Assembly (NCBI RefSeq): GCF_022348185.1
Contig: NZ_JAKRFD010000002.1
Location: 1 to 64,000, forward strand
From: Epibacterium sp. Ofav1-8
Lineage (GTDB): Bacteria; Pseudomonadota; Alphaproteobacteria; Rhodobacterales; Rhodobacteraceae
Length of the DNA: 64,000 nt
Direction of reading: 5' to 3'
The stretch's first letter is position 1. The number at the start of each line of letters is the position of its first letter. Shown piece by piece: positions 26,284-34,631 of this stretch. A program made the position numbers and the translations under genes. The notes under the pieces are model-generated. The model did no database searches. It was not told where the DNA came from and saw only the letters and a list, made by a program, of their open reading frames with translations.

Positions 26284-27207
26284 TTGACCGAAGATTTTAT
26301 TGCAAGAGCAACGCTGCTGGATCAGGGGTATTCGATCCAGGGGCTCTACGCGGTCCTCGACGGCGCTTGCCTGCCCGGATTGCCAGAGCGGCTGGAGGTG
26401 TCGAACGCGGCATTTGAGTGCCTGTTTCAAGGAGACGCAGCAGAGGATCTGCGTGACGTTGCCCCCTATCTGGTGGAGGTCGCGCAGGGTGGGGAGTTGC
26501 TGCGAGATTTTGTCGACACCCAGGACACCCCGCAGGCCATGTGGCACAAACGCCCCGGCATTCTGATCGCGACCGATATGGAAATTGCCCCGCTGCGCAA
26601 GCACTTGCGCCGCTTTCTTCGGGTCACGGTCGAGGCGCGCCCCTATCTGTTCCGGTTCTGGGAAGCCGCGCCCGCAAGGGTCTATTTCCAGGCGGTCCAA
26701 ACGCAGGAGCGGCGCTCTCGCTGGTTTCTGCCGCGTGACGGGGGGCGTGTGGACGCCTTCCTGCTCCCGGACCCGGAGAAAGACGGGCTATGGGTCGCGG
26801 GGCCGGGGCCCTCCGGCGCGGTGGATGAGACCGCCGCCGCCCCGCTGCGGCCCTTCAACCTGTCGGAGCCAGAGCTTCTGGCGCTGCGCAGCGCCCGCAC
26901 GCGTGACAATCTGGCGGAAATGGTGGCGCTTCTGACGCAGACCTTTCCCGAGCAGGTCGCGGGGAAAGAGCCCGCCGGGCTGGAACGTCAGGTGCAGCGG
27001 TCCGTCGGCCGAGCCTGGGAGTTCGGGATCCGCCAGCGCGCGAACGCATTTCGCATTGCGGCGTGGGATTTGCATGCTGAAGGGGCGTTCGAAGATCTTG
27101 ATCCCGAAGCCAAAATTCGTGCGATCCTTGAGCTGCCCGTCGGTGAGGCGGACAAGATGCGCCGTCTCGCGGCGCGGGTGGCAGAGCTGGATCGCCCCTC
27201 GCTGTGA
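26284..27207 (+). CDS. DUF4123-domain protein, type VI secretion effector adaptor
   Basis: A 307-residue protein. TTG 26284 is the only start in frame after an upstream stop at 26260, and no strong ribosome site is seen. Residues 15-140 fit DUF4123: 'GLYAVLDGACLPGLPERL', 'DVAPYLVEVAQGGELL', 'HLRRFLRVTVEARPYLFRFW'. DUF4123 proteins load toxic effectors onto VgrG spikes. The C-terminal half is helical and may be effector-specific. Oddly, it converges with the putative effector gene (stops 2 nt apart) instead of preceding it. No VgrG, Hcp or sheath gene is in the window. Confidence 0.75.
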   Translation: MTEDFIARATLLDQGYSIQGLYAVLDGACLPGLPERLEVSNAAFECLFQGDAAEDLRDVAPYLVEVAQGGELLRDFVDTQDTPQAMWHKRPGILIATDMEIAPLRKHLRRFLRVTVEARPYLFRFWEAAPARVYFQAVQTQERRSRWFLPRDGGRVDAFLLPDPEKDGLWVAGPGPSGAVDETAAAPLRPFNLSEPELLALRSARTRDNLAEMVALLTQTFPEQVAGKEPAGLERQVQRSVGRAWEFGIRQRANAFRIAAWDLHAEGAFEDLDPEAKIRAILELPVGEADKMRRLAARVAELDRPSL

Positions 27208-27209
27208 TC

Positions 27210-28643
27210 CTAGACCGCTTGGCCCGGGTCGTTGTCATATTCGACCCTGACGTGGTTCGTTTCCGGGCCGTGGCCCTGATGATCGGCGCTCAGGAAATCG
27301 CCGTCCTTCATCGAAACATGGCCGAAGTTGCGCAAAATGGCGGCCCGGTCCGCCGATGAGATGGACCCACTGCGCATGGCGGCCTCATAGGGTTTCAGCC
27401 CCTCGGGAATTACGTAATTCTCGTCAGTGCTCGGCAATTCCAGGAACGCGCCATCGACCTCCGCCACGGCGGCCTCGTGCATCATGTGCAGCGCGACCCG
27501 CGACAGGCCAAGCTGCACCCAGGGGCGATGCAGGGCCAGTTGCTCGTCATAGGTGAAGGTCTGGCGGGTGATGGTTTCGAACCCGTGCTGGACCGTGACC
27601 GTCCGTTCGACGATCGGGGTCATCACGCGAAGCACCCCGCCTTCGGTTTCGTTCGGACCAAGCCAGCCCTCGCGCACGAACACCGCTTCCAGATCGCGAT
27701 GCGCTCCCGGTTGCAGATCCGCCTGCTCGACGGCAGCGCGTGCGGCCTCGGCCTCGGCCCGCTGATAGTAGAATTGCCCCCTCGCGCTTTCGAGAGGGGC
27801 GGTGTCACCGGGATCGGCGTAGCCGCCGCCGACATCGGAATGCGCCCCGGGCAGTTCGAATGTGTCACCGCCGCCGGGAATGTTGCGGTTGAGGCGGAAG
27901 TTCTTGCGGTATTCATCCCCCGCAGTCAGATGGTAAATCCGGTTGCTGGCCTGATCGCTGCGCAGATGCACGTTCACCGGGTCGTTGTCGTCATCTGTGG
28001 CCTTGCCGATCGCGGCGACGGTGTCGAAGATACCAACGAAGCGAATGGAGACGGGGAGGTCTTCGGGCCAGGTTTCCTCGTAATCGCCAATGCCCCAGGG
28101 GTCATAGGTTGCCCGTCCGGCGCGGATCGAGTTCACGAAATGACGCGCCCCCGCGGCGCCGCGCGAAAACCCGAACACGTCGAGCACCACCTCCTTGAGG
28201 TAGGGCGCGCCGCCGAGGAGGTTGACGCGACGCAGAACTTCTCTGAAGCCTTCGAGGACGCGCGCTTCGACACCGCTTTGACGGCCCTGGCCAAAGGCAT
28301 AGCCCATGGTGTCGTCGGCTTCGCCAGCGGTCGAACCGGGGCCTTGGACATAGACCGACCGGAACGCGCGCGCGGTGCCGCCGCAGGCATTGGGTTCGTC
28401 GAAATCGGGATCGTTCTTGTAGCGATCATAGAGCAACGCCGGGTTCGACAAGGCATTCTGGTAGCTGCCGTCCTCGCGCCCGCCGGACAGCACGTTGAAG
28501 CGATTGTTCAGCGTCCCATCGAAGAACACGCCGATTTCAAGCGTCGTCTTGGGGCAGGTCTGGGCAATGTTGCCGGTCTCTCCGGACATGCCGGCCTCCG
28601 CCGACGCGCCCTGCGCCGCGGTATCAATATCGGTCAGACCCAT
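27210..28643 (-). CDS. DUF2235 lipase, Tle1-type type VI effector candidate
   Basis: A 477-residue alpha/beta-hydrolase-like protein starting MGLTDIDTAAQG. DUF2235 hallmarks are 'IGVFFDGTLNNRF' (about 37-49), nucleophile elbow 'VFGFSRGAAGARHF' with S160, Asp in 'FVGIFDTVAAIG' (D207) and His in 'PGAHSDVGGGY' (H268). Together these give a plausible Ser-Asp-His triad. Tle1 proteins are phospholipases delivered by type VI secretion to rival cells. The two downstream genes on the same strand are candidate immunity genes. Delivery is inferred from the DUF4123 neighbour. Confidence 0.8.
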   Translation of the reverse strand: MGLTDIDTAAQGASAEAGMSGETGNIAQTCPKTTLEIGVFFDGTLNNRFNVLSGGREDGSYQNALSNPALLYDRYKNDPDFDEPNACGGTARAFRSVYVQGPGSTAGEADDTMGYAFGQGRQSGVEARVLEGFREVLRRVNLLGGAPYLKEVVLDVFGFSRGAAGARHFVNSIRAGRATYDPWGIGDYEETWPEDLPVSIRFVGIFDTVAAIGKATDDDNDPVNVHLRSDQASNRIYHLTAGDEYRKNFRLNRNIPGGGDTFELPGAHSDVGGGYADPGDTAPLESARGQFYYQRAEAEAARAAVEQADLQPGAHRDLEAVFVREGWLGPNETEGGVLRVMTPIVERTVTVQHGFETITRQTFTYDEQLALHRPWVQLGLSRVALHMMHEAAVAEVDGAFLELPSTDENYVIPEGLKPYEAAMRSGSISSADRAAILRNFGHVSMKDGDFLSADHQGHGPETNHVRVEYDNDPGQAV

Positions 28644-28656
28644 GTTATCCTCGCGG

Positions 28657-29283
28657 TTACGGGCAGTGGGACGATCCGTCCTCAGCTGCGCTGTTGCTGT
28701 CGATGCCCTCAAGAAGACGGGGCAGTTCTGGGAATTGCCCTGTCTCAAGGCGCCAGGCCTTGTCGGCCGCGGGCGCCCGGGTGCCGCAGACCCGTGCCAG
28801 GTCATTCTGAGCGGAGCGGTCGGGCCGGGCCTCGTCAGAGCCGATCAGAAGTTCGCCATTCGGCCCCAGGATCACCAGCAGGTGATAGGTGGATGTGTCG
28901 CGCACCAGATCCTCGATCGCGATGGTTGCCGAGGCGGTCCAGGCCTTGTCGGTCGGCAGCTCCACCCATTCCACCGAAATCGTCCATGTCCCGTCCCCCC
29001 CGACATCGTTGGGAAGTGACAGGACCGATCCGCCGGCGGAATCGCGCGGTATGTTTATATCCGCGCTTCCGGAGGCGATCAGCGGCTGAATGGGCGTGAG
29101 CGGCTGTTCGATGGCAAATTGGGTCACCACGGCGGGGGCGGTCCGATAGGCCTGAAATCCCAACGACACGGCGCGATGCGGCGGCGTCGAGAGCCACAGG
29201 GCGAGACTGCCGCCCCCGGCCAGCCCCATGACGGCGAGGAGCGCAAGCCCGTAGGTGCGCCGCGAAAGGGAGGAGCCAGCCAT
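28657..29283 (-). CDS. Membrane-anchored protein, candidate immunity to the Tle1-like effector
   Basis: A 208-residue protein with an N-terminal membrane anchor ('YGLALLAVMGLAGGGSLALW') and a periplasmic-looking remainder. 'TWTISVEWVELPTDKAW' and 'HLLVILGPNGELLIG' resemble the DUF2931/DUF3304-like proteins that often accompany Tle lipases as immunity factors; this match is by pattern only. It lies 13 nt upstream of the effector gene on the same strand. A periplasmic inhibitor of a phospholipase would fit this anchor. Confidence 0.55.
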   Translation of the reverse strand: MAGSSLSRRTYGLALLAVMGLAGGGSLALWLSTPPHRAVSLGFQAYRTAPAVVTQFAIEQPLTPIQPLIASGSADINIPRDSAGGSVLSLPNDVGGDGTWTISVEWVELPTDKAWTASATIAIEDLVRDTSTYHLLVILGPNGELLIGSDEARPDRSAQNDLARVCGTRAPAADKAWRLETGQFPELPRLLEGIDSNSAAEDGSSHCP

Positions 29284-29291
29284 GCCCGGAC

Positions 29292-29939
29292 CTACCGTTT
29301 CACAAAACGCAGCATCGGATTGGCGCGCGCCCAATCGACGATGCTGACCTGATAGGCGGTATAGAGGTCCTCCAGGCAGGTCTCCAGCGGCACGATGCCG
29401 TAGTCCTCGATCGGTCGGCCGCCGGGGCGCGGGGGCAGGATCTTGGGCGCGTAGACCATGCCATCGGGCAAGGGGCCAAGCGCGGCTGCAAGCCGGTCAT
29501 AAAGCGGCTGCTGCGCGCCGTCGTGTACTTCGATCATCTGCGGCGGAATTTGCAGCAGGCGTTCGCGGATCTGCCGGTCCGCCGGGATGGCCGTGTCGCC
29601 GGTCAGGTTCGGCATTTCCAGCGTTGACAGGATCGGGGACAGAAAGCCGAAGCCATGACGTTGCGACCAGACCATCAGCTCGCCGAGGTTGCCATAGGCG
29701 ATGGCGTGGGTATCTCCGGCAAGCTCGGGGTCATTGCCAAAAATGAAATCCATCAGTCCGGCCAGCCGCGCGGGCTCCAGCAGGTGAACGCGGCCCATCG
29801 CCACGGAGACAAGGCCATAGGTGGCCCAGACCTCAATCAGCAACGGGGGCAAACGCGGCTGCCACCGCGCCAGTGTGTCTGGGGCCACGGGCATTGCATC
29901 GTCCGGGACCGGGCCAAGCACAGAGAAAAGATCGGACAT
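29292..29939 (-). CDS. GAD-like/DUF1851-domain protein
   Basis: A 215-residue soluble protein. The N-terminal GAD-like part ('LPPLLIEVWATYGLVSVAMG') precedes a DUF1851-like part ('FGNDPELAGDTHAIAYGNLG' through 'DGMVYAPKILPPRPGG'). This combination is frequent among immunity or accessory proteins next to secreted toxins. It heads the three-gene leftward operon with the candidate immunity and lipase genes, with 8 nt to the next. It may protect against the lipase or against a toxin no longer present. Confidence 0.65.
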   Translation of the reverse strand: MSDLFSVLGPVPDDAMPVAPDTLARWQPRLPPLLIEVWATYGLVSVAMGRVHLLEPARLAGLMDFIFGNDPELAGDTHAIAYGNLGELMVWSQRHGFGFLSPILSTLEMPNLTGDTAIPADRQIRERLLQIPPQMIEVHDGAQQPLYDRLAAALGPLPDGMVYAPKILPPRPGGRPIEDYGIVPLETCLEDLYTAYQVSIVDWARANPMLRFVKR

Positions 29940-30297
29940 GCTGACTCACAAATGCTTCAAAAAAATAGACTGTCGGTGCACCAGAGGCTGCGACCGCAAG
30001 TGCTTTTATCTGTACTCGACCAAAGGTTGTTTCGCAATCCGCCGCCAGCGCAACGGCGCCCTGTTGCCGATGCCGGTCAGATTAAAAAATTCCCTTCCTG
30101 CGCGCCGGGCCGGACATGCAGGTGCGCATCGGTCTGGTGCTAGGGCGCTGATAAATCGCGCGTTTTGCGGCGGGCGGGTCAAGGCGGGCACAGTGGCGCC
30201 GCCACATCAGCTTGTGTAACACTGGCGGGCGCGATCGACATCGCGTATCCCCCATGCTAATGTGTGAGAATCAAACGTGAACGAAGGGCGCTGAAAG
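29940..30297. other. Divergent promoter region between toxin and restriction operons
   Basis: 358 bases with no gene that I can support. It includes AT-rich patches (around 29955 and 30080) between GC-rich segments. It must hold promoters for the leftward GAD-like operon and the rightward restriction-modification operon. No controller-protein box was recognised. Confidence 0.4.
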
Positions 30298-31635
30298 TTG
30301 AGACCGATCGCAGTCGAGTTGTTTGCGGGCGCAGGTGGCCTCAGCCTCGGGTTTGAGCAGGCAGGGTTCGACGTCCGGGCCGCGGTGGAAATCGACCCGG
30401 TCCATTGCGCCGTTCACAAGTTCAACTTCCCTCATACGGCGGTTCTGGCGCGCTCTGTCGAGGGGTTGAGCGGCGATCAGATCCGCGCGGCGGCGGGCCT
30501 GGGCGATGCGCAGATCGACTGTGTCTCCGGAGGGGCGCCCTGCCAGGGGTTTTCCATGATCGGCAAGCGGGTGCTGGATGATCCGCGCAACCGCCTGGCG
30601 ATGGATTTCCTGCGCATTGTCAAGGAACTGGATGCCCGGTCCTTTGTGTTCGAAAACGTCAAGGGGCTGACGGTCGGCAAGCACAAGCAGTTCCTGGAGG
30701 AGCTGGTGGCGGCCTTTGATGCTGCCGGTTATGCCTGCCAGACCCCGTGGAAAGTGCTCAACGCCGCCCATTTCGGCACGCCGCAATCGCGTGAGCGGCT
30801 GATCCTGATGGGGGTCAAGAAAGGCCTGCCGTTGCCTCAATACCCGGCGCCGCAGACCAACATCAGCGGCAAGCCCAAGACCTTCGAGGGGCTGCCCGAC
30901 GGGCCCAGCTGCCACGAGGCGCTGGGGGATCTGCCGGATGCGGAACGTTTCGACGCGCTGCTGGACAGCGATGCCACGCGCGGTGTGCGGTTCGGCAAGC
31001 CATCGGACTACGCGGCAGAGCTGCGCGGGCTGACCAATGACGCCTGGCATCACGGCTATGTGCGCGACTGGCAGCCCAAGGTGCTAACCTCCAGCGCCCG
31101 CACCGGCCACACCGAGATCACCCGCCGTCGCTTTGCCGAAACCGCCGAAGGCGCGGTGGAGCCGATCAGCCGTTTCTTCAAGCTGGCCCGGGGGGGCGTC
31201 TCCAACACGCTGCGGGCGGGGACGGATGGCGCGCGCGGCGCGTTCACCAGCCCGCGCCCGATCCACTACAAGTACAACCGCTGCGTCACCGTGCGCGAGA
31301 TGGCGCGGCTGCACGGCTTTCCCGATTGGTTCCGCTTCAACGCCACCAAATGGCACGGCGCGCGCCAGATCGGCAATTCGGTGCCGCCGCCGCTGGCCCG
31401 CGCCGTGGCCGCTCAGATGATGGCGGCGCTTGGTCATGCACCACAGCGTCCCGAGGGTGTCATGCAGCTGGGCGACCCCGATCTGCTGCAATTCGACCTG
31501 ACCCGCGCCGCCGCCCATTTCGAGGTGGATGCCATGCCATCGCGCCGCGACCGCAAGAGCGGCGCAACCAAACGGCGCCAGGCGGATATCGAGCTGGAGC
31601 GCGCCGCAGCCGCCCCCAAGAGCGCCAATGGCTAA
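30298..31635 (+). CDS. DNA (cytosine-5) methyltransferase of a restriction-modification operon
   Basis: A 445-residue m5C methylase. TTG 30298 is used because TGA precedes it two codons upstream. Motif I is 'VELFAGAGGLSLGFEQAG', motif IV 'GGAPCQGFS' with catalytic C82, motif VI 'FENVKGL', motif VIII 'TPQSRERLIL' and motif X 'ARQIGNSVPPPLARAV'. The target-recognition region lies between VIII and IX. A basic tail of about 60 residues follows motif X. It overlaps the endonuclease gene by 8 nt and forms one operon with an m6A methylase. Confidence 0.9.
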   Translation: MRPIAVELFAGAGGLSLGFEQAGFDVRAAVEIDPVHCAVHKFNFPHTAVLARSVEGLSGDQIRAAAGLGDAQIDCVSGGAPCQGFSMIGKRVLDDPRNRLAMDFLRIVKELDARSFVFENVKGLTVGKHKQFLEELVAAFDAAGYACQTPWKVLNAAHFGTPQSRERLILMGVKKGLPLPQYPAPQTNISGKPKTFEGLPDGPSCHEALGDLPDAERFDALLDSDATRGVRFGKPSDYAAELRGLTNDAWHHGYVRDWQPKVLTSSARTGHTEITRRRFAETAEGAVEPISRFFKLARGGVSNTLRAGTDGARGAFTSPRPIHYKYNRCVTVREMARLHGFPDWFRFNATKWHGARQIGNSVPPPLARAVAAQMMAALGHAPQRPEGVMQLGDPDLLQFDLTRAAAHFEVDAMPSRRDRKSGATKRRQADIELERAAAAPKSANG

Positions 31636-32422
31636 GCGACAGAACCGCTACAGCGCCCTGATCGAGAAGATCTTTGTCGAGCGCTACAGCGAGGGCGCGA
31701 CCGAGTTCGGCTTCACCCGCGAAGAGCTGGAGCAGGCGGCGGCGGAACTGGCGATCAAGCTGCCCAAGAACCTGGGCGATGTGCTCTATTCCTTTCGTTT
31801 TCGCAATGCGCTGCCCGAGGCCATCGTCGCCACCCAGCCCGAGGGGCGCGAATGGGTGATCGAACTGGCCGGGCGCGCGGTCTATAAATTCAGCCTGGTG
31901 AAGATCAACCGCATTCTGCCGCAGCAGGATCTGGAGGTCATCGACATCCCGGATGCCACCCCCGCCATCATCCGTGCCTATGCGCTGGATGACGAGCAGG
32001 CGCTGCTGGCGGTGGTGCGCTATAACCGGTTGATCGACACGTTTCTGGGCCTCACCACCTACAGTCTGCAGAACCACCTGCGCACCACGGTAAAGGGCAT
32101 GGGCCAGATCGAGATCGACGAATTGTATATCGGGCTCGACCGGTACGGCTGCCACACCATCATTCCAGTGCAGGCCAAGGGCGGCAAGGATCAGATCGGC
32201 ATCGTGCAGGTCAGTCAGGACATCCGCTATGCGGAGGCCAAGTTCCCCGGCATGCGCTGCCGCGCCATCGCCGCGCAGTTCATGGAGGATAGCGTCGTGG
32301 CGCTGTTCGAACTGGCGGTGCAGGGGGACGAGATCCAGGTGCTGCAGGAACGCCACTACCGGCTGGTCGCCGCCAATGCGCTGAGCTACACGCGGCGGAT
32401 CGCCTATCGGGACGAGGTCTGA
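31628..32422 (+). CDS. Putative type II restriction endonuclease
   Basis: A 264-residue protein starting MAKRQNRYSALIEKI, overlapping the m5C methylase stop (ATGGCTAA). A PD-(D/E)xK-like core is visible: 'GQIEIDELYIG' (E162/D164/E165) followed by 'IIPVQAKGGKDQIG' with Q182-A-K184 in the place of the usual (D/E)xK. The N-terminal part contains 'KNLGDVLYSFRFRNALPEAI', seen in several type II endonucleases of similar layout. Position between two methylase genes makes this call strong even without naming the specificity. Confidence 0.8.
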   Translation: MAKRQNRYSALIEKIFVERYSEGATEFGFTREELEQAAAELAIKLPKNLGDVLYSFRFRNALPEAIVATQPEGREWVIELAGRAVYKFSLVKINRILPQQDLEVIDIPDATPAIIRAYALDDEQALLAVVRYNRLIDTFLGLTTYSLQNHLRTTVKGMGQIEIDELYIGLDRYGCHTIIPVQAKGGKDQIGIVQVSQDIRYAEAKFPGMRCRAIAAQFMEDSVVALFELAVQGDEIQVLQERHYRLVAANALSYTRRIAYRDEV

Positions 32423-32426
32423 GGGG

Positions 32427-33302
32427 ATGGACGCGTCGGCGCCCGTGGCGGGCGTGGAACAGGTCGCCCCGTTCAAGACCCAGTTGCTGAAATGGGTCGG
32501 CAACAAGCAGCGCTTTGCCCATGAGATCGTTGCCCATCTGCCCAAGGACTACGGCACCTATTTCGAGCCGTTTCTGGGGGCGGGCGGGGTGATGGCCAAT
32601 CTGCGGCCCCAGCGTGCGCTCGGCTCCGACATCTACCCGCCGCTGGTGGAGATCTGGCAGGCCTTGCAGGAAGACCCCGACCAGCTGAACCACTGGTATC
32701 AGGCGCGGTATGAGGCCTTCATGGCCGGGGACCGTGTGGCGGTCTACGAGGCGATCAAGGCCCGTTACAATGCCACGCCCAATGGGGCGGATTTCCTGTT
32801 CCTGTGCCGGGCCTGCTACGGCGGTGTGGTGCGGTTTCGCCGCAAGGACGGCTATATGTCCACACCCTGCGGCAGCCACCCGGTGATGAAGCCGCATAAA
32901 TTCGCGGAACGGGTGGAGATGTGGCGCGACCGGATGGCGGGCGCGCGCTTTGCCTGTCTGGATTACCGCGCCGCGATGGCGCAGGCGCGCGCGGGCGACG
33001 TGATCTATTGCGATCCGCCCTATGCGCATTCGCAAACCATTCTCTATGGCGCGCAGACCTTCCGGCTGGAGGAGCTCTTTGCCAGCATCGCCGCCTGCAA
33101 GGCGCGCGGGGTGCAAGTGGCGATGTCGATCGACGGCACCAAGAAATCCGGGGACGTTTATTGCGATATCGAAATCCCGCAGGGCCTGTTCGACCGCGAG
33201 ATCCTCGTCAATATGGGCCAGTCAATGCTAAAGCGTTTCCAGATGAGCGGCCAGCGGATGGAAACAGAGATGGTGAGGGACCGGTTGCTCCTCACCTACT
33301 GA
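32427..33302 (+). CDS. DNA adenine methylase, D12 class (Dam-like)
   Basis: A 291-residue N6-adenine methyltransferase. AdoMet motif I reads 'FEPFLGAGGVMANLR' after the N-terminal 'LLKWVGNKQRF'. Catalytic motif IV is 'VIYCDPPYAHS'. The alpha-group order (motif I before DPPY) matches Dam/D12. It starts 4 nt after the endonuclease stop and completes a three-gene operon. A cytosine plus an adenine methylase for one endonuclease suggests an asymmetric site with each strand protected by a different enzyme, as in HphI (GGTGA). Confidence 0.9.
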   Translation: MDASAPVAGVEQVAPFKTQLLKWVGNKQRFAHEIVAHLPKDYGTYFEPFLGAGGVMANLRPQRALGSDIYPPLVEIWQALQEDPDQLNHWYQARYEAFMAGDRVAVYEAIKARYNATPNGADFLFLCRACYGGVVRFRRKDGYMSTPCGSHPVMKPHKFAERVEMWRDRMAGARFACLDYRAAMAQARAGDVIYCDPPYAHSQTILYGAQTFRLEELFASIAACKARGVQVAMSIDGTKKSGDVYCDIEIPQGLFDREILVNMGQSMLKRFQMSGQRMETEMVRDRLLLTY

Positions 33303-33310
33303 CCCGGCCT

Positions 33311-33366
33311 CTTCTAACCCCAAATATCCCGGGGGAGGCCCCCAAAGGGCCGGGGGCAGCGCCCCC
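33311..33366. repeat. Dispersed intergenic hairpin repeat, copy A
   Basis: An AAATAT core is followed by GC-rich inverted sequence (CGGGGGCAGCGCCCCC). Related copies occur at 40547-40580 and 60129-60173, all between genes and near gene ends. This copy lies between the convergent adenine methylase and hydrolase genes and may act as a bidirectional terminator. Confidence 0.6.
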
Positions 33367-33382
33367 AATACCGGTTCCGCGA

Positions 33383-34141
33383 TCACGCGTTCAGGAAGCT
33401 GCGCACTGTAGCTTCAAACTCACGCGGTTTTTCGGCGTGCAGCCAATGGCCTGCACCGGGGATCTTGGCAAAGCGAGCGCCGGGAAACAGCGATTTGATG
33501 CGGCCGCGATGTTCCGCCAGCACGTATTCCGAATTGGCCCCGGTCAGGAACAGTGCCGACCCGTCCCAATGGGTATCGACCTCCGGAAACGACAGGATGT
33601 GCGGCATCTCGCGCTCCAGCGTGTCGAGGTTCAACCGCCAGCATTTGTTTTCCACATCAAGGGACTGGGTGAAGAAGCTCTGCAACATCGCGTCCACGCC
33701 AGCCTCTGCCAGCTGTTCTTGCGCGTCCGAGCGGCGCGTCACGCGCGACAGATCCACGCTGCGCATGGCGGTGATGAAATGCGCCTGTGTGTGCTGATAC
33801 CTCACCGGCGCAATATCGGCGACCACCAGACGGTTCACCGCCTCCGGGTGGTTGAGTGCCAGCATCATCGCCGCCTTGCCGCCCATGGAATGTCCCACCA
33901 CATCCATGCGACCGCCATGGGTGGCGATCACCTCCGCCAGATCCTCGGCCAGATCGACATAGGTGTGGCTCTCGGTTTGCGGACTGAGGCCGTGGTTGCG
34001 CATATCCACGGCGATCACCTGCCGTTCGTCCGAAAGCCGCTTGGCAATCACCCCCCAATTGCGTCCGGAGCCATAGAGGCCATGCGCGATCAGCAGGGGT
34101 GGTTGGTCCGTCGGGGTGCCATGTAGGATCGTGTTCAACAT
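33383..34141 (-). CDS. Alpha/beta-fold hydrolase (YbfF/esterase type)
   Basis: A 252-residue hydrolase starting MLNTILHGTPTDQPP. The oxyanion-hole motif 'LIAHGLYGSGRNWG', nucleophile elbow 'DVVGHSMGGKAAMM', and late 'IPGAGHWLHAEKP' supply the Ser and His of the triad; the Asp is probably in 'ALFLTGANSEYV' or nearby. The closest pattern is YbfF-type acyl-CoA or ester hydrolases. The substrate is unknown. It is transcribed toward the restriction operon and stands alone. Confidence 0.8.
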   Translation of the reverse strand: MLNTILHGTPTDQPPLLIAHGLYGSGRNWGVIAKRLSDERQVIAVDMRNHGLSPQTESHTYVDLAEDLAEVIATHGGRMDVVGHSMGGKAAMMLALNHPEAVNRLVVADIAPVRYQHTQAHFITAMRSVDLSRVTRRSDAQEQLAEAGVDAMLQSFFTQSLDVENKCWRLNLDTLEREMPHILSFPEVDTHWDGSALFLTGANSEYVLAEHRGRIKSLFPGARFAKIPGAGHWLHAEKPREFEATVRSFLNA

Positions 34142-34265
34142 ACCGCGGTGATAGCGGGCAGAGGACAGGCTGTCAGCCCCCAACCGCCCCCCTGCGGCAT
34201 TGAGATCCCGACAGGCGATGGCTATGGTCGGGCGCGTTGCATCTGCTGAACGAGGGCAAAGCGCC

Positions 34266-34631
34266 ATGCGCGAGACGTTACAGAGTGAGTTGGACCAGAT
34301 CCGCGCGTTGCTGGAAAAGCGGCTGAAGCTCTCAGGCGACCTGTCGGAGAGTTTGCGCCGCGCCCGGCGTCATTTGCCGCATCGGTTACGCAAAGCGGCG
34401 GATGATCTTATGTCTGCCGAGGAGAGCTTTGCCCATCCACGTCTGGCCGCGGCCCTGGATGAGGACCGACTGGTCAAGAAAGCGCGCCGCCTGCGGGCCT
34501 ATCTTGCGGAGCTGGACCTCAAGGACAGGCGCAAGGGGCGCCTTCTGGATATGGCCGCCACCTCTGCCTTTGCCGTATTGTGCGTCATAGCGCTTCTGGT
34601 GGTCGTGCTGCGCTGGCGGGGGTTCGTCTGA
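34266..34631 (+). CDS. Small single-pass membrane protein, unknown
   Basis: A 121-residue protein. A charged helical N-terminal part ('ELDQIRALLEKRLKLSGDLS', then Arg-rich) leads to one C-terminal membrane helix ('SAFAVLCVIALLVVVLRW'). No family was recognised. Its 3' end overlaps the convergent DUF817 gene by 47 nt. The tail-anchor topology suggests a cytoplasmic domain held at the inner membrane. Confidence 0.65.
   Translation: MRETLQSELDQIRALLEKRLKLSGDLSESLRRARRHLPHRLRKAADDLMSAEESFAHPRLAAALDEDRLVKKARRLRAYLAELDLKDRRKGRLLDMAATSAFAVLCVIALLVVVLRWRGFV

Noticed and set aside
27477-29099. 540-codon plus-strand frame opposite the lipase and immunity genes
   Set aside because: Runs antisense across two real genes and their junction, the mark of a GC-bias artefact.
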